Below are positions 31,098-41,675 of a stretch of DNA of 64,000 nt, one piece after another (position 1 is the first letter of the stretch; each line of letters begins with the position of its first letter). The position numbers and the translations under genes were made by a program. The stretch spans positions 49,145,073-49,209,072 of the forward strand of contig CM044958.1 of NCBI GenBank assembly GCA_024516035.1, in the 5' to 3' direction. This DNA is from Bactericera cockerelli. Its lineage: Eukaryota; Arthropoda; Insecta; Hemiptera; Triozidae. Below the pieces are notes generated by a model that was given only the letters and a program-made list of their open reading frames with translations, made no database searches and was not told where the DNA came from.

Positions 31098-31657
31098 TAC
31101 AGGGTGTCCCACCAAACTTGGACACCTCAAATTACTCGGCCCCTGAAAGAGTTTTTGGAAAATAAAAAAATCTGGTGTAAACATCACACGACTTTCCTTA
31201 TCATATTAGGAATGGAAACAGGACCAAAAGCCACTGGTGACTCAAAGGTAACAGTGAGCTAAAAATCAAAGCCAAATTCGTAATCAGCACCTCAAAATCA
31301 TTGGATTTGATATGTCACAATCCCCATCTAGGATGAATAATAAAAAAGTTAGTCTGAGCGGGTCCCCCCCAAAATACCGGTAATTTGGGGCCGAGGTCCA
31401 AAAAGTTCAAGATATCAAAAAAATGATAAGAAGAGACCCCTATTATTTTTTTAATCTAAGAAAATGTTGTTCTGTAATTTTTTTTGTATCTTTAACCAAT
31501 TCATAGAAGCGGCGCTTGCGGCCAATATTTGCGGCCCTGCGGCCGCATTTTGCGGCCGATTTCAACCAAAAGTTTCGTGGTTCGTCTGGTGTATAAAATT
31601 GATTTGCATACCAAATTTCAAGTCTCTAGCTCTTACCGTTCTTGAGATATCCTGTTT

Positions 31658-31719
<62 letters not shown>

Positions 31720-32488
31720 GCACGGACCAATGGCTGAAAACAACTTTTTTGGTATCCTGAGGCTATGATTCGTCCAGAAATGTGAAAAACTGGGTAGGTC
31801 AAATTTTCGACGAATACAATACTTTCCTTATTATAGGATAAGGAAAGTAAAAATCTAGGGTACATGTGCTAATTATGCGGTTTCAGTTATGAATTTTTTT
31901 TTATACAGGGTGGTTCAAAAGTCAGAAATTGAGGTGTCAACTTTCGATTTTTAAATGGATCGACCTGAATTTTATTTAATAATTTTACTTCTAAATGATT
32001 CCTGAGTACTTTTTTAAACAAAAATATTACATACAGGGTGGTTTTTTTTTTGACCAATTTTTTTTCTAAATCTTAAATAACTCAAGTTCGGTTAATTTTT
32101 TCGATAAAAAGAATAGAATGTGTTTGTGTAATGAATACACGCACTTTCAATTGGCATCAAAATTTTTTATACAGGGTGGTTCACAAGTGAAATAATGACT
32201 TGATTTTTTTTAAAACCGAGTTTTTTTAATTTTTTATTTAGGATTAATAATTCTCGTCTAATTTTACACATTTTTCGTTAGTCATATCGAAAAACAAAAC
32301 TAAAGTGTTGTACAGGGGGAGACATAATTTTTTTGTAACACCCTGTATATGGTCAGTCAAAGAGACGCAAAATTAAATATAAAGACTAAATATGCAAGAA
32401 AAATTTTGATTTTTAATTAAACTAAAAAGTTATGGTTTTTTTAACTAATATTGTCGAATGGACCACCCTGTAGATATTTTCTTAAACT
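31098..32488 (+). mobile_element. Element P, single-arm copy, interrupted by element Q
   Basis: It begins cagggtgtcccaccaaactt, next to a TA. After the Q insertion it resumes at tctagggtacatgtgctaat and continues with several internal cagggtggt and ccaccctg motifs to gtagatattttcttaaac. It matches the left arm of the palindrome at 37803-39460. No right arm is present, so this copy cannot fold back as the other does. Confidence 0.75.
31171..31853 (+). mobile_element. Element Q, copy Qa
   Basis: It starts tctggtgtaaacatcacacg, then actttccttatc, and ends with the hairpin tactttccttattataggat and its complement aaggaaagta. It contains gcggccgc-rich sequence near 31508-31558, agagctagagacttgaaattt in inverse order and a (gaca)n microsatellite of about 15 units. 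aaaaatct at both borders may be the target duplication. No coding capacity and no assigned superfamily. Confidence 0.75.
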
Positions 32489-32500
32489 ATACAATAAAAA

Positions 32501-33148
32501 TCTGGTGTAAACATCACACAACTTTCCTTATCATATTAGGAATGGACCAAAAGCCACTGGTGACTCAAAAGTAACAGTTAGCTTAAAATCAAAGCCAAAT
32601 TCGTAATCAGCACCTCAAAATCATTGGGTTTGATATGTCACAATCCCCATCTAGGACAAATAATAAAAAAGTTAGTCAAAGCGGGTCCCCCCCAAAATAC
32701 CGGTAAATTGGGGCCGAGGTCCAAAAAGTTCAAGATATCAAAAAAATGATAAGGAAAGACCCCTATTATTTTTTTAATCTAAGAAAATGTTGTTCTATAA
32801 CTTTTTTTGTATCTTTAACCAATTCATAGAAGCGGCGCTTGCGGCCAACATTTGCGGCCCTGCGGCCGCATTTTGAGGCCGATTTCAACCAAAAGTTTCG
32901 TGGTTCGTCTGGTGTATAAAATTGATTTGCATACCTACCGTCAAGTCAAATTTCAAGTCTCTAGCTCTTACCGTTCTTGAGATATCCTGTTCACAGACAG
33001 ACAGACAGACAGACGCACGGACCAATGGCTGAAAACAACTTTTTTGGTATCCTGAGGCTATGATTCGTCCAGAAATGTGAAAAACTGGGTAGGTCAAATT
33101 TTCGACGAATACAATACTTTCCTTATTATAGGATAAGGAAAGTAAAAA
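32501..33148 (+). mobile_element. Element Q, copy Qb
   Basis: Same order as Qa with only about four gaca units. It lies at the far end of element P, inside the D5 remnant. Differences from Qa are small, so both are fairly young. Confidence 0.75.
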
Positions 33149-33244
33149 TGAAAAAGAATAGAAAATATATAGAAACATATGTCCTAACTGAAGGGCGGGG
33201 TTATTGCCTATGTCAATCTCTTCCACCCAACCTTTAATGTCTAA

Positions 33245-33279
33245 TGATCGCACATAGACATAATGTCTATGTGCGATCA
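33245..33279. repeat. 35-bp perfect palindrome
   Basis: tgatcgcacatagacat and its exact complement with a single central base. It sits just outside D5 and is not part of any recognised element. Confidence 0.9.
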
Positions 33280-33369
33280 ACCATCGAGAGAAGTTTTTCT
33301 TTTCAAGCCATTAAACCCATGAAACTACAAGTTAGTCTGGCTTGTTAGGATGGGCTAGTCTGTTTTCTG

Positions 33370-33600
33370 TTTAAAGTCCTCTGGGGAGACACTGGTCTTC
33401 TCCCTGTTTAATGTCCCCCAGCTAGACATCCATCCACCTAACCCCATGATGTCCTCTAGAGAGACACTGGTCTTCTCCTGTTTAATGTCCCCCAGCTAGA
33501 CATCCATCCACCTAACCCCATGAAGTCCTCTACAGAGACACTGGTCTTCTCCCTGTTCAACGTCCCCCAGCTAGACATCCATCCACCAAACCCTATGGAG
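33370..33600. repeat. 75-bp tandem repeat, three units
   Basis: The unit contains gacactggtcttctccctgt, ttaatgtcccccagctagac and atccatccacctaacccc. Units differ by a few bases. The minus-strand 123-codon frame is a repeat product. Confidence 0.9.
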
Positions 33601-33699
33601 GCGTCCACCAGGCGCGTCCGGTGGGAGAATGTTTTGGGGGTGCTGCCACATAAACGGGATTTATAGACTCGTTTTTTTCTCTTCATGTGCTTATTCTCT

Positions 33700-33975
33700 T
33701 CATCAATGGGGTAGATTAGAAACTTCAGTGTGTGATTGCGGTACAGCACAACAGACCATTCAACATATAGTAGCTGCATGTCCAAAAAGAAGATACACAG
33801 GAAGTTTGGATGATTTTGTTTACGCATCAGAAAATGCTATCAAGTACATCGAAAAACTTGATATCCAAATATGAATCTTTTCTGTCATTGTTCATTGTTT
33901 CTCTTTTTTATTACTTTGATTTGTTCTTGTTATTGTAAATGTAAATAAAAGCTAATGTTATACGATAGATAAATA
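33700..33975 (+). pseudogene. 5'-truncated LINE, C-terminal end of reverse transcriptase ORF
   Basis: The frame from about 33707 to 33874 encodes CDCGTAQQTIQHIVAAC followed by a segment ending YIEKLDIQI and a stop. C-x-C-G, T-x2-H and a final C are the Cys/His motif at the end of many LINE ORF2 proteins. A 100-bp 3' UTR with gtaaatgtaaataaaagcta follows. The bases upstream of 33700 do not belong to the reading frame, so this is a short 5'-truncated insertion. Confidence 0.75.
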
Positions 33976-34001
33976 TAGAGTCGTTCTTTCAGTACCTAGA
34001 T

Positions 34002-34193
34002 AATAATAATAATATCTTCTTATTTATACTGCCCGATTAGGACTATTAAAGTCCCATTATTCCAGCAGTAAGCCCAAGACATATTATTATGTGGTAAAAA
34101 TCCGAAATGGGAGGATAACATGTCATGTCCCGGCCGGGTTTCAAACCCACGACCTCTGGAATCTTTGGATTTACCACTGAGCTACCGGGGGAC
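34002..34193 (-). mobile_element. SINE family H, copy H1
   Basis: The minus-strand head has GGTAGCTCAGTGGTAAATCC and B box GTGGGTTTGAAACCC. Then come gacatgttatcctcccattt, tcttgggcttactgctggaa and a tail cgggcagtataaataag plus (att)n. It shares all parts with H2 at 58001-58193. Confidence 0.85.
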
Positions 34194-34397
34194 AGACTAA
34201 AGAGTTTGAGTTTGTTTACAAGGTCAATTTAATTATTATTATTATTAAACATGTTCAATCAATTTCTATTTACAATTGACATAGAATATACGAGTATAAA
34301 AATGTGCCAAAACCAACCAACCTCAACCATGATGAGGTTGATCAACGTCGACCCTTACTTACTTTCCGTGTCCGCTTGTCACCAACTTGTTAGATTT

Positions 34398-35037
34398 TGA
34401 ATCTCCAGTGATTGGCCACGTGTATTGCGAACTCGTTTGCTTCCATCAGGTCATTATGGTTGCATGAATGGTCGAGTTGGTTACAAATCAGAAGGTGCTC
34501 GTGGGTCTGTTCGTCTCCACATTCACAGTCAGCGTTGTCTGAGTATCCCCATTTCCTTAGGTTGTACTTGCATCTAGATTCTAGATATTCCTGTTCTTAA
34601 CTGGTTCAGGGATTTCCAAGTGGTGTAGGGTTGATTGGAGCCAGGTGGGGGTTCTTCCTTTGGATCAATCAGTGGCTCTGATGAGAAAGTGCTCCAGAGT
34701 TCCGTTTTCCGAGCTTCGCTGCTGCCGTTTATGGGTTCGGTGGTTTGAAGGAAACTCTTTCTTGATTCAGTCTTGTAGGTTTTGACAACAAACACCCCAT
34801 GTTTTGACCAAACATGGGGTGTTTGTTGTCTTGATCTTTCTTTCTTCTCTCGATTTCAGCAGCAACTCTACGTCGCACCTGGGGTGGTGCAATGCCCGCA
34901 AGAGGGTACAGCTTGTGAACTGGGGTTGGTTTGAGACATCCTGTCAAGATTCTTGCGGCTTCGTTTACTGCGTGGTCCACTAGATTGGCGTGGCTGGAAT
35001 TTCTCCACACAGGGGTGGCGTAAGCGGGATAAGACAT
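34398..35037 (-). pseudogene. Decayed LINE ORF2 C-terminal region, two local duplications
   Basis: From 35037 down, one frame reads PVWRNSSHANLVDHAVNEAA, then RILTGCLKPTPVHKLYPLAG and IAPPQVRRRVAAEIERRK, a typical LINE thumb and C-terminal segment. The frame breaks at an inverted duplication (34784-34830) and continues in a second frame (KTYKTESRKSFLQT, then TELWSTF). It breaks again at a 7-bp tandem duplication of tctagat (34573-34586) and continues with CKYNLRKWGY and CECGDEQTHEHLLIC to about 34398. The first part of the RT is absent. The clade is not assigned. Confidence 0.8.
34784..34830. repeat. 47-bp palindrome with perfect 21-bp arms
   Basis: gacaacaaacaccccatgtt plus one base, and the exact complement, around a 5-bp loop. 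It is inside the LINE pseudogene and causes one of its frame breaks, so the second arm is a snap-back copy of the first. Confidence 0.92.
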
Positions 35038-35135
35038 AGTAAAATAAAAAGATTATATAGATATTGAAATTAATAAAACAAAACTTGATCAAGGGCGGTG
35101 CTAATGCCAACGGCATTCTCTGCAACACCAATCAT
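35037..35135 (-). mobile_element. Family D-like fragment D9
   Basis: gggcggtgctaatgccaacg, then gcattctctgcaacacca, is a diverged family D 5' region on the minus strand. The hairpin is aatgcc-aac-ggcatt, changed on both sides relative to attgcc/ggcaat. Confidence 0.65.
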
Positions 35136-35199
35136 AATAATTATGCATTAATTATTCTAGAAATGTCATGATTTTCGTTGTGCACGTGCTAGGACTTAA

Positions 35200-35520
35200 G
35201 AATATCCTCTCTTCTTTATTTTTCGTCGGGGGTTGCCGCGCTTGGTGTCCGTTGATTAAATCTAATCCTGTTTCACACTTCGGCCCTAAGTCTAGATTGC
35301 TCGTTTTGTTTTTCTTGGCGTTGCAACACTGCCTGTGATACAAGTGCTAAAGTCCTACGGGAAGAAAAACGGGCGACGTTGCGCGCGCACCCGGGTGGCA
35401 GAATGACTGGGGCGAAACTTTACGCTTTTAGTTTGAAATTAAGCGCCAAAGGTCTGTCGAAATAAGCCCGGGACGAATTTTTCGCCGCGTCGAAATCGGT
35501 GTGTTTTCTTTTTAAAAACT
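35200..35520. promoter_or_regulatory. CpG-rich patch, promoter-like
   Basis: An unusual cluster of CpG in an AT-rich setting: cgtcgggggttgccgcgctt at 35226 and gggcgacgttgcgcgcgcac at 35370, then cgccgcgtcgaaatcgg at 35480. No coding frame, TATA box or splice sites of quality are seen. It could be a gene 5' end or a mobile-element promoter. The phrase taatcctgtttcaca, then cttcggccct, at 35265 recurs at 30595 and 36978, so part of it is repeat-derived. Confidence 0.35.
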
Positions 35521-36112
35521 TAAACAGTTTTTTTTTCTCGTAAAATATTGTTTCTAATAAAACCTACTTCGGTTATTAATTAATCGAAAATTAATATATA
35601 ATTTCAATGGAATTACACAACTTAAAATATTTGATCGGTCGCGATTTCCCTTTGTTGTTTTGTGATAGTTTAAAAAGCGAATTTCTTGTTTTGTAAATAA
35701 TCTTGGTTTTGGTTTTGATGGTGTATTTGTGATGTTTAAATAAATTACTTAAAAATACGTAGTTAGCCCAATTGGATCCCCATCATTAGTAATAGTTCAT
35801 TTTTAATTGGAATGATTTTAATAATAAATTGCCACTTTTAGAAGTTATTTAATATACTCAAATTTAATTTATTAGTTACTTGGTTTTTTTCGACAAATCT
35901 CTCCTGTAAAGTTTCCCGTAAATCAGTAGTTAAGATACCATTTCACACAAGAGTTTTAAATTTTCGGTGATGTGCAGTGAAAAAATTTAATTATGTGCTA
36001 GCAAATTATTTGGATATATTCACAGACTGTTTTCTTGTGGTAGGTAAAACATTTGAAGCATTTTCCTTCTTTTTCTTTATTTAAAAATGGATTTAAAAAA
36101 AGTGCATTATTT
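35521..36112. other. No recognised feature
   Basis: AT-rich spacer without repeats I can identify. Confidence 0.5.
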
Positions 36113-36235
36113 CAGAGTAATTTCTAATGTTAGAAATCGCAAGAGACCTATTGTGTTCGTTTCGTAAAAAAGATATTTTTTGGCTCCGATTTCAATTTTT
36201 TTTTTTTTTTTTTTCTTCTTTTGAAATTGACTTAG
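36113..36235 (+). repeat. LINE 5'-like fragment
   Basis: attgtgttcgtttcgtaaa, then gatattttttggctccgatt, resembles 21750-21840 (LINE 5' region) and 43013-43100. It ends in a T-rich stretch. Confidence 0.5.
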
Positions 36236-36239
36236 AAAA

Positions 36240-36400
36240 CCAGCGTCGATGACCCGGTTTCATACAGCCACTTCTTGTATGATCGCTGAAGTTCAGCAAC
36301 GTTCCGCGTGGGGAGGATATGGTTGCTGGCTTTTCCCGGCCCGTGCTATATGGCCATCACAACCAAACGCCCAGGTGGTGAAACCCCAATAATTACGTGT
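36240..36400 (+). mobile_element. 5S-rRNA-derived SINE, degenerate copy
   Basis: ccagcgtcgatgac, cttcttgtatgatcgctgaa, gttcagcaacgttccgcgtg and a final gttgctggcttttcccggcc follow the layout of 5S rRNA, with complementary ends ccagc and gctgg. The body after cccggcc is diverged. It matches the better copy at 44024. Confidence 0.65.
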
Positions 36401-37802
36401 TTACCTTTCAGAATTAATAGTGCAATTATTTTCTGTTGCAAAAAAACACTCAATATTTTCGAATTTTGCTTAACGTCAGAAATTCAGTACCTATATTCAC
36501 TTGATTTTTTTGTTGTTTTTAAACCTTTCCTATGTGATATATTCATGTTATTTGTTTCCTGTTTGTAAATAGAGCTAGGCTCGTAAATATACACCCGTGC
36601 TGCGGGCTTTTATTATTTATTTTATTTTTTATAGGTTTTCAGATATTAAAAAGCTAAAACTAGTTATTCAGTCAGTAAATTAATTAATTATATTAAACAG
36701 GTTGATAAATACCTGATTCAGGCTAAATTAATAAAATTACTAATCAGCTGATTAACTCTAATCCAAGATGTCTCGCACTTTTTAATGTAATTGATAGGAA
36801 CGCTAAAAGTAGTTCTGAAAACCATTTTTTGGCATTATCAGGCACAGCTGGCCACAGCTCCAGTACGCCATATTAGAAGTAATGTACAGCTAGCAGCTAC
36901 AAAGTCCGGCTTAGATATGACCTCTACAGTTGTTGTCAAGGTGAAAGTTAAGGGATAGTGTACACTATATTAACTAATCCTGTTTTGTAATTCGGGCCTA
37001 AATTCCTCAAGTTCAGGTAAAATAATTTTTTAGTGTTTTGTGTAACTGCGAATCATTGCTCTATTATTCATAATATCATCGTTAGTTAGGTACCTACTAA
37101 TGAAAGTACCTACCAATATTTTCGATTTTTTAAATAAGTCATTAAATAATTATAATTATAAAATACCTGCCTTAGGATTTTTCCCTCAAAGGTTAAAACT
37201 TAAAACCTTAATTAATAAAAGTTTTAACTAAATTATGTAGGTACATAATACTTAGGTATTAGTTACCTCTTAATGAAGCCATCGACTCTGGCCATAAAGA
37301 CAATTAGTAAAGAGTTTAAAATAAATTATATAATAATTTTTAATACCTATTTATCTATCAAATCATACACATTTTCATGTGACAAAAAGAACAAAATAAT
37401 AGGTATCTTTTTAACCCTTATCTTGGCAATGTGTATATTTGGATACCATCAGTTTTTTTTACTCTTTTGGCCAAAAATTAATCCTAAAGCATTTTTTCTT
37501 CCACAGAACATTTAAAATTATTTCAATTTTTAAACGCTTTATTTAAAGTGGCAGGATGGAGCTCTTCCATCCAACCATCCAATAATCATCCAACCATCCA
37601 ATAATAAATTAAAAATTGAAATTCTCTGCCAAGATAAGGGTTAACAAATATTACTTCCGATTTTTTTTTTGTTAAATAACCTTGAAATGATTTTAAAATG
37701 ATTTCAAGTTATTATTTATTTTTTATATATAACTCCCTATAGTTTGGTTTTAATTCCACAAGTGAAGCTAATTATCGCAACAACCTCTACTAGACCTATA
37801 CA
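36401..37802. other. Unassigned spacer, about 1.4 kb
   Basis: AT-rich. aacccttatcttgg at about 37413 and its complement ccaagataagggtt at about 37629 form a loose inverted pair 215 bp apart. ttaactaatcctgttttgta at 36970 is a dispersed motif also at 30595 and 35262. No coding signal. Confidence 0.5.
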
Positions 37803-39460
37803 TACAGGGTGTCCCACCAAACTTGGACACCTCAAATTAATCGGCCCCTGAAAGAGTTTTTGAAAAATAAAAAATCCTAGGGTACATGGTCTAATTATCC
37901 GGTTTCAGTCATGAAATTTTTTTTATACAGGGTAGTTCAAAAGTCAGAAACTGAGGTGTCAACTTTCGATTTTTAAATGGATCGACCTAAATTTTATTTG
38001 ATAAATTTACTTTTAAATGGTTCCTGAGTACTTTTTTAAACAAAAATTTTACATACAGGGTGGTTTTTTTTCGACCAATTTTTTTTCTAAATCTCGAATA
38101 ACTCAAGTTTGTTTGATTTTTTCGATAACAAGAGTACAGAGTGTTTGTGTAATGAAAACACGCACTTTGAATTGGCATCAAATTTTTTTATTCAGGGTAC
38201 TTCACAAGTGAAATAATGATTTGATTTTTTTTAAAAATGAGTTTTTTTAATTTTTTATTTGGAATTAATAATTCTAACCTAATTTTACACATTTTTTGTT
38301 AGTCATATCGATAAACAAAACTAAAGTGTTGTACAGGGTGAGACATAATTTTTTTGTGACACCCTATATATGGGCAGTCAAAGAGACGTAAAATTAAATA
38401 TAAAAACTAAATGTGCTAGAAAAACTTTGATTTTTAATGATATCAAAAAGTTATGGTGTTTTAACTAATATTGTCGCATGGACCACCCTGTAGATATTCT
38501 CTTAAACTATCATGTGGGTACTCGAGGTTGTATAAAATTCAACGAAGACTTCAAATCGTGGGGAAAAAACAAGTAAAAAACACGAATTTTGAAGCCATTT
38601 TCAATTTGGTGTACACACTGAATGATTTTAAAACTAGAAATAAGAAGTAGGTAGGTGTAGACACAAAATTGAAAATGGCTTTTCGAATTCATTTTTTTCT
38701 TTCATATTTGGACTCCTCGTTGAATTTTAGACAATTTCGACTACCCATATGATGTTTTAAGAAAATATCTACAGGGTGGTCCATGTGACAATATTAGTTA
38801 AAACACCATAAATTTTTAATATAATTAAAAATCGAAGTTTTTCTTGCACATTTAGTCTTTCTATTTAATTTTATGTCTCTTTGACTGCCCATATACAGGG
38901 TGTTACAAAAAAAAATATGTCTCACCCTGTACAACACTTTAGTTTTGTTTTTCGATATGACTAACAAAAAATGTGTAAAATTAGGTTAGAATTATTAATC
39001 CCAAATAAAAAATTAAAAAAACTTGGTTTTAAAAAAAATCAAATCATGATTTCACTTGTGAAGCACCCTGTATAAAAATTTTTGATGCCAATTGAAAGTT
39101 CGTGTTTTCATTACACAAACACTTTCTATTCTTGTTATCGAGAAAATTAAACAAACTTGAGTTATTCGAGATTTAGAAAAAAAATTGATCGAAAAAAAAC
39201 CACCCTGTATGTAAAATTTTTGTTTAAAAAAGTACTCAAGAACCATTTAGAAGTAAAATTATCAAATAAAATTCAGGTCGATCAATTTAAAAATCGAAAG
39301 TTGACACCTCAATTTCTGACTTTTGAACCACCCTGTATGAAAAAAATTTCATTACTGAAACCGCATAATTAGACCATGTACCCTAGGATTTTTTATTTTT
39401 CAAAAACTCTTTCAGGGGCCGAGTAATTTGAGGTGTCCAAGTTTGGTGGGACACCCTGTA
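37803..39460. mobile_element. Element P, 1.66-kb palindromic (foldback) copy
   Basis: The left end cagggtgtcccaccaaactt, with TA outside, and the right end aagtttggtgggacaccctg, with TA outside, are exact complements. The complementarity continues through the whole length to a centre near 38633. For example, gtttcagtcatgaaattttt (37903) matches the complement at 39344, and agccattttcaattt (38593) matches the complement at 38656. Arms are about 800 bp, roughly nine-tenths alike by eye. Internal cagggtg/caccctg motifs recur every 130-150 bp. TA flanks suggest a Tc1/mariner-type insertion, but there is no transposase. Confidence 0.88.
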
Positions 39461-39468
39461 TATTGTAA

Positions 39469-39723
39469 CCAGTTGATTCTATTTGGTTGTAACGTCCTGA
39501 TTTGAGATAATCAGGACGGGTTTTCAACCTCCATTCGCTAAGAATTGTACCAGCTACCCACATTAAGCTCATCTAGCCTGGGTAGGAACGAAAATACCAG
39601 CCTCACGTGTTCGGAGAGGACAAAAATTTCTGTTCGAAAAGTCTGCCCCAACCGGGAATCGAACTCAGGATCTCTGGACTACTGACAGTAGTCTCAACCG
39701 TTACGCCACGGAAGCTAGCTTTG
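39469..39723 (-). mobile_element. SINE family M, tRNA-headed copy M3
   Basis: Plus orientation: gattctatttggttgtaacg, ttcaacctccattcgc, agctacccacattaagc, gccccaaccgggaatcgaac, gttacgccacggaagct. Head, body and distal module match M4. It lies directly beside the palindromic element P. Confidence 0.85.
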
Positions 39724-40338
39724 AAGTTAAAGGGAATTAATATATGGGATGTAGAACTGTTTGAATGCTTGGAGAGGGAGAAGTTAACATTACCCCAGCA
39801 CTTACGTTCTCTTCAAATGACTTAATAATATCTGTGTTGATTAGATAGGGCTATTATTTATGCTGATGTAGGGTTGTTGAACTTGTTGATTAGGGTTTAC
39901 TGAGAGGAAAATTAGGCACATGGTAGCTCTCTTAACAATATTATGTGCTAATCACAATATCACTGCCGTAGTAGATACAAAGTACCATTACACTCCTCCC
40001 TTATATGACTCCCTTATAGTGTATAGTTGTATACTTGATAGAAATCCATATGTGCTAACAAGTCCGAGCGGAATTTGCATCGTGTAAGTCAACACAATTA
40101 CATTAAACATAACTGAAAAAAAAAATTGCATTCATTTTTGCAATAGAGGAGGAAGGTAAATACTGCAAACATATAATTGAGTTTGCTCAACGTATTAGTT
40201 GCAAAAACAAAAGTCAACTTTGTTTTTATGAAAATTATTTTCATAATTTTAATATTCAGGGGATTTAGTGAGGATAAAAAAGTGAACTAAAAAAAAAGCA
40301 AGCTCCCTGTGTACAGTAACGAAATGTAAAAACTTTTT
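39724..40338. other. No recognised feature
   Basis: AT-rich spacer, about 0.6 kb. Confidence 0.5.
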
Positions 40339-40468
40339 TACTTTCCTTATCCTATAATAAGGAAAGTATTGTATTCGTCGAAAATTTGACCTACCCAGTT
40401 TTTCACATTTCTGGACGAATCATAGCCTCAGGATACCAAAAAAGTCTATTTCGGCCATTGGTCCGTGC

Positions 40469-40503
<35 letters not shown>

Positions 40504-40988
40504 TGTGAACAGGATATCTCGCGAACGGTAAGAGCTAGAGACTTGAAATTTGGTGTGGAAATTAATTTTATACACCAGACGAACCACGAAACTTTTGGTT
40601 AAAATTGGCCGCATCCCGCGGCCGCAGGGCCGCAAATATTAGCCGCAAGCGTCGCTTCTTTGAATTGGTTAAAGATACAAAAAAAATTGCAGAACAACAT
40701 TTTATTATATTAAAAAAATAATAGGAGTCTATTCTGATCATTTTTTTGATATCTTGAACTTTTTGGACCTTGGCTCAAATTTACCGGTATTTTGGGGAGA
40801 CCCGCTTTGACTAACTTTTTTATTATTCATCCTAGATGGGGATTGTGACATATCAAATTCAATGACTTTAAAGTGCTGATTACGAATTTGGCATTGGTTT
40901 TTAGTTATCTGTTACCGTTGAGTCACCAGTGGCGGAATTCGACTCCTTTTTGGGGGATAAGGAAAGTCGTGTGATGTTTACACCAGAT
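40339..40988 (-). mobile_element. Element Q, copy Qc
   Basis: Inverse of Qa/Qb: it starts with the hairpin tactttccttatcctataat plus aaggaaagta and ends aaagtcgtgtgatgtttaca, then ccaga. A (gt)n tract replaces the (gaca)n of Qa at the same place. Confidence 0.85.
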
Positions 40989-40992
40989 TTTT

Positions 40993-41122
40993 TACTTTCC
41001 TTATCCTATAATAAGGAAAGTATTGTATTCGTCGAAAATTTGACCTACCCAGTTTTTCACATTTCTGGACGAATCATAGCCTCAGGATACCAAAAAAGTC
41101 TATTTCGGCCATTGGTCCGTGC

Positions 41123-41157
<35 letters not shown>

Positions 41158-41642
41158 TGTGAACAGGATATCTCGCGAACGGTAAGAGCTAGAGACTTGA
41201 AATTTGGTGTGGAAATTAATTTTATACACCAGACGAACCACGAAACTTTTGGTTAAAATTGGCCGCATCCCGCGGCCGCAGGGCCGCAAATATTAGCCGC
41301 AAGCGTCGCTTCTTTGAATTGGTTAAAGATACAAAAAAAATTGCAGAACAACATTTTATTATATTAAAAAAATAATAGGGGTCTATTCTGATCATTTTTT
41401 TGATATCTTGAACTTTTTGGACCTTGGCTCAAATTTACCGGTATTTTGGGGAGACCCGCTTTGACTAACTTTTTTATTATTCATCCTAGATGGGGATTGT
41501 GACATATCAAATTTAATGACTTTAAAGTGCTGATTACGAATTTGGCATTGGTTTTTAGTTATCTGTTACCGTTGAGTCACCAGTGGCGGAATTCGACTCC
41601 TTTTTGGGGGATAAGGAAAGTCGTGTGATGTTTACACCAGAT
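40993..41642 (-). mobile_element. Element Q, copy Qd, tandem to Qc
   Basis: It follows Qc after 4 bp in the same direction and is almost identical, including (gt)n length. I see about two substitutions in 650 bp (e.g. aataggagtct/aataggggtct). The 71-codon minus frame at 40420-40635 and 41074-41289 is duplicated with it and is not a gene. Confidence 0.9.
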
Positions 41643-41675
41643 TTTTTTTCTCTCTCTCTGAAATAAAATAATATT

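Larger units (their letters stand above)
31013..33236 (-). mobile_element. Family D element D5, split by nested insertions
   Basis: The family D tail is at 31013-31097 and its 5' part at about 33149-33236 (gggcggggttattgccta, then tgtcaatctcttccaccca). A few of its bases (tacaataaaaat) lie at about 32489-32500. Everything between is a later insertion: element P (31098-32488) and two copies of element Q. Confidence 0.8.

Noticed and set aside
40420..41289. A duplicated 71-codon gene
   Set aside because: The frame is identical in both because the whole element Q is duplicated. It includes the (gt)n tract and is not conserved in Qa and Qb.
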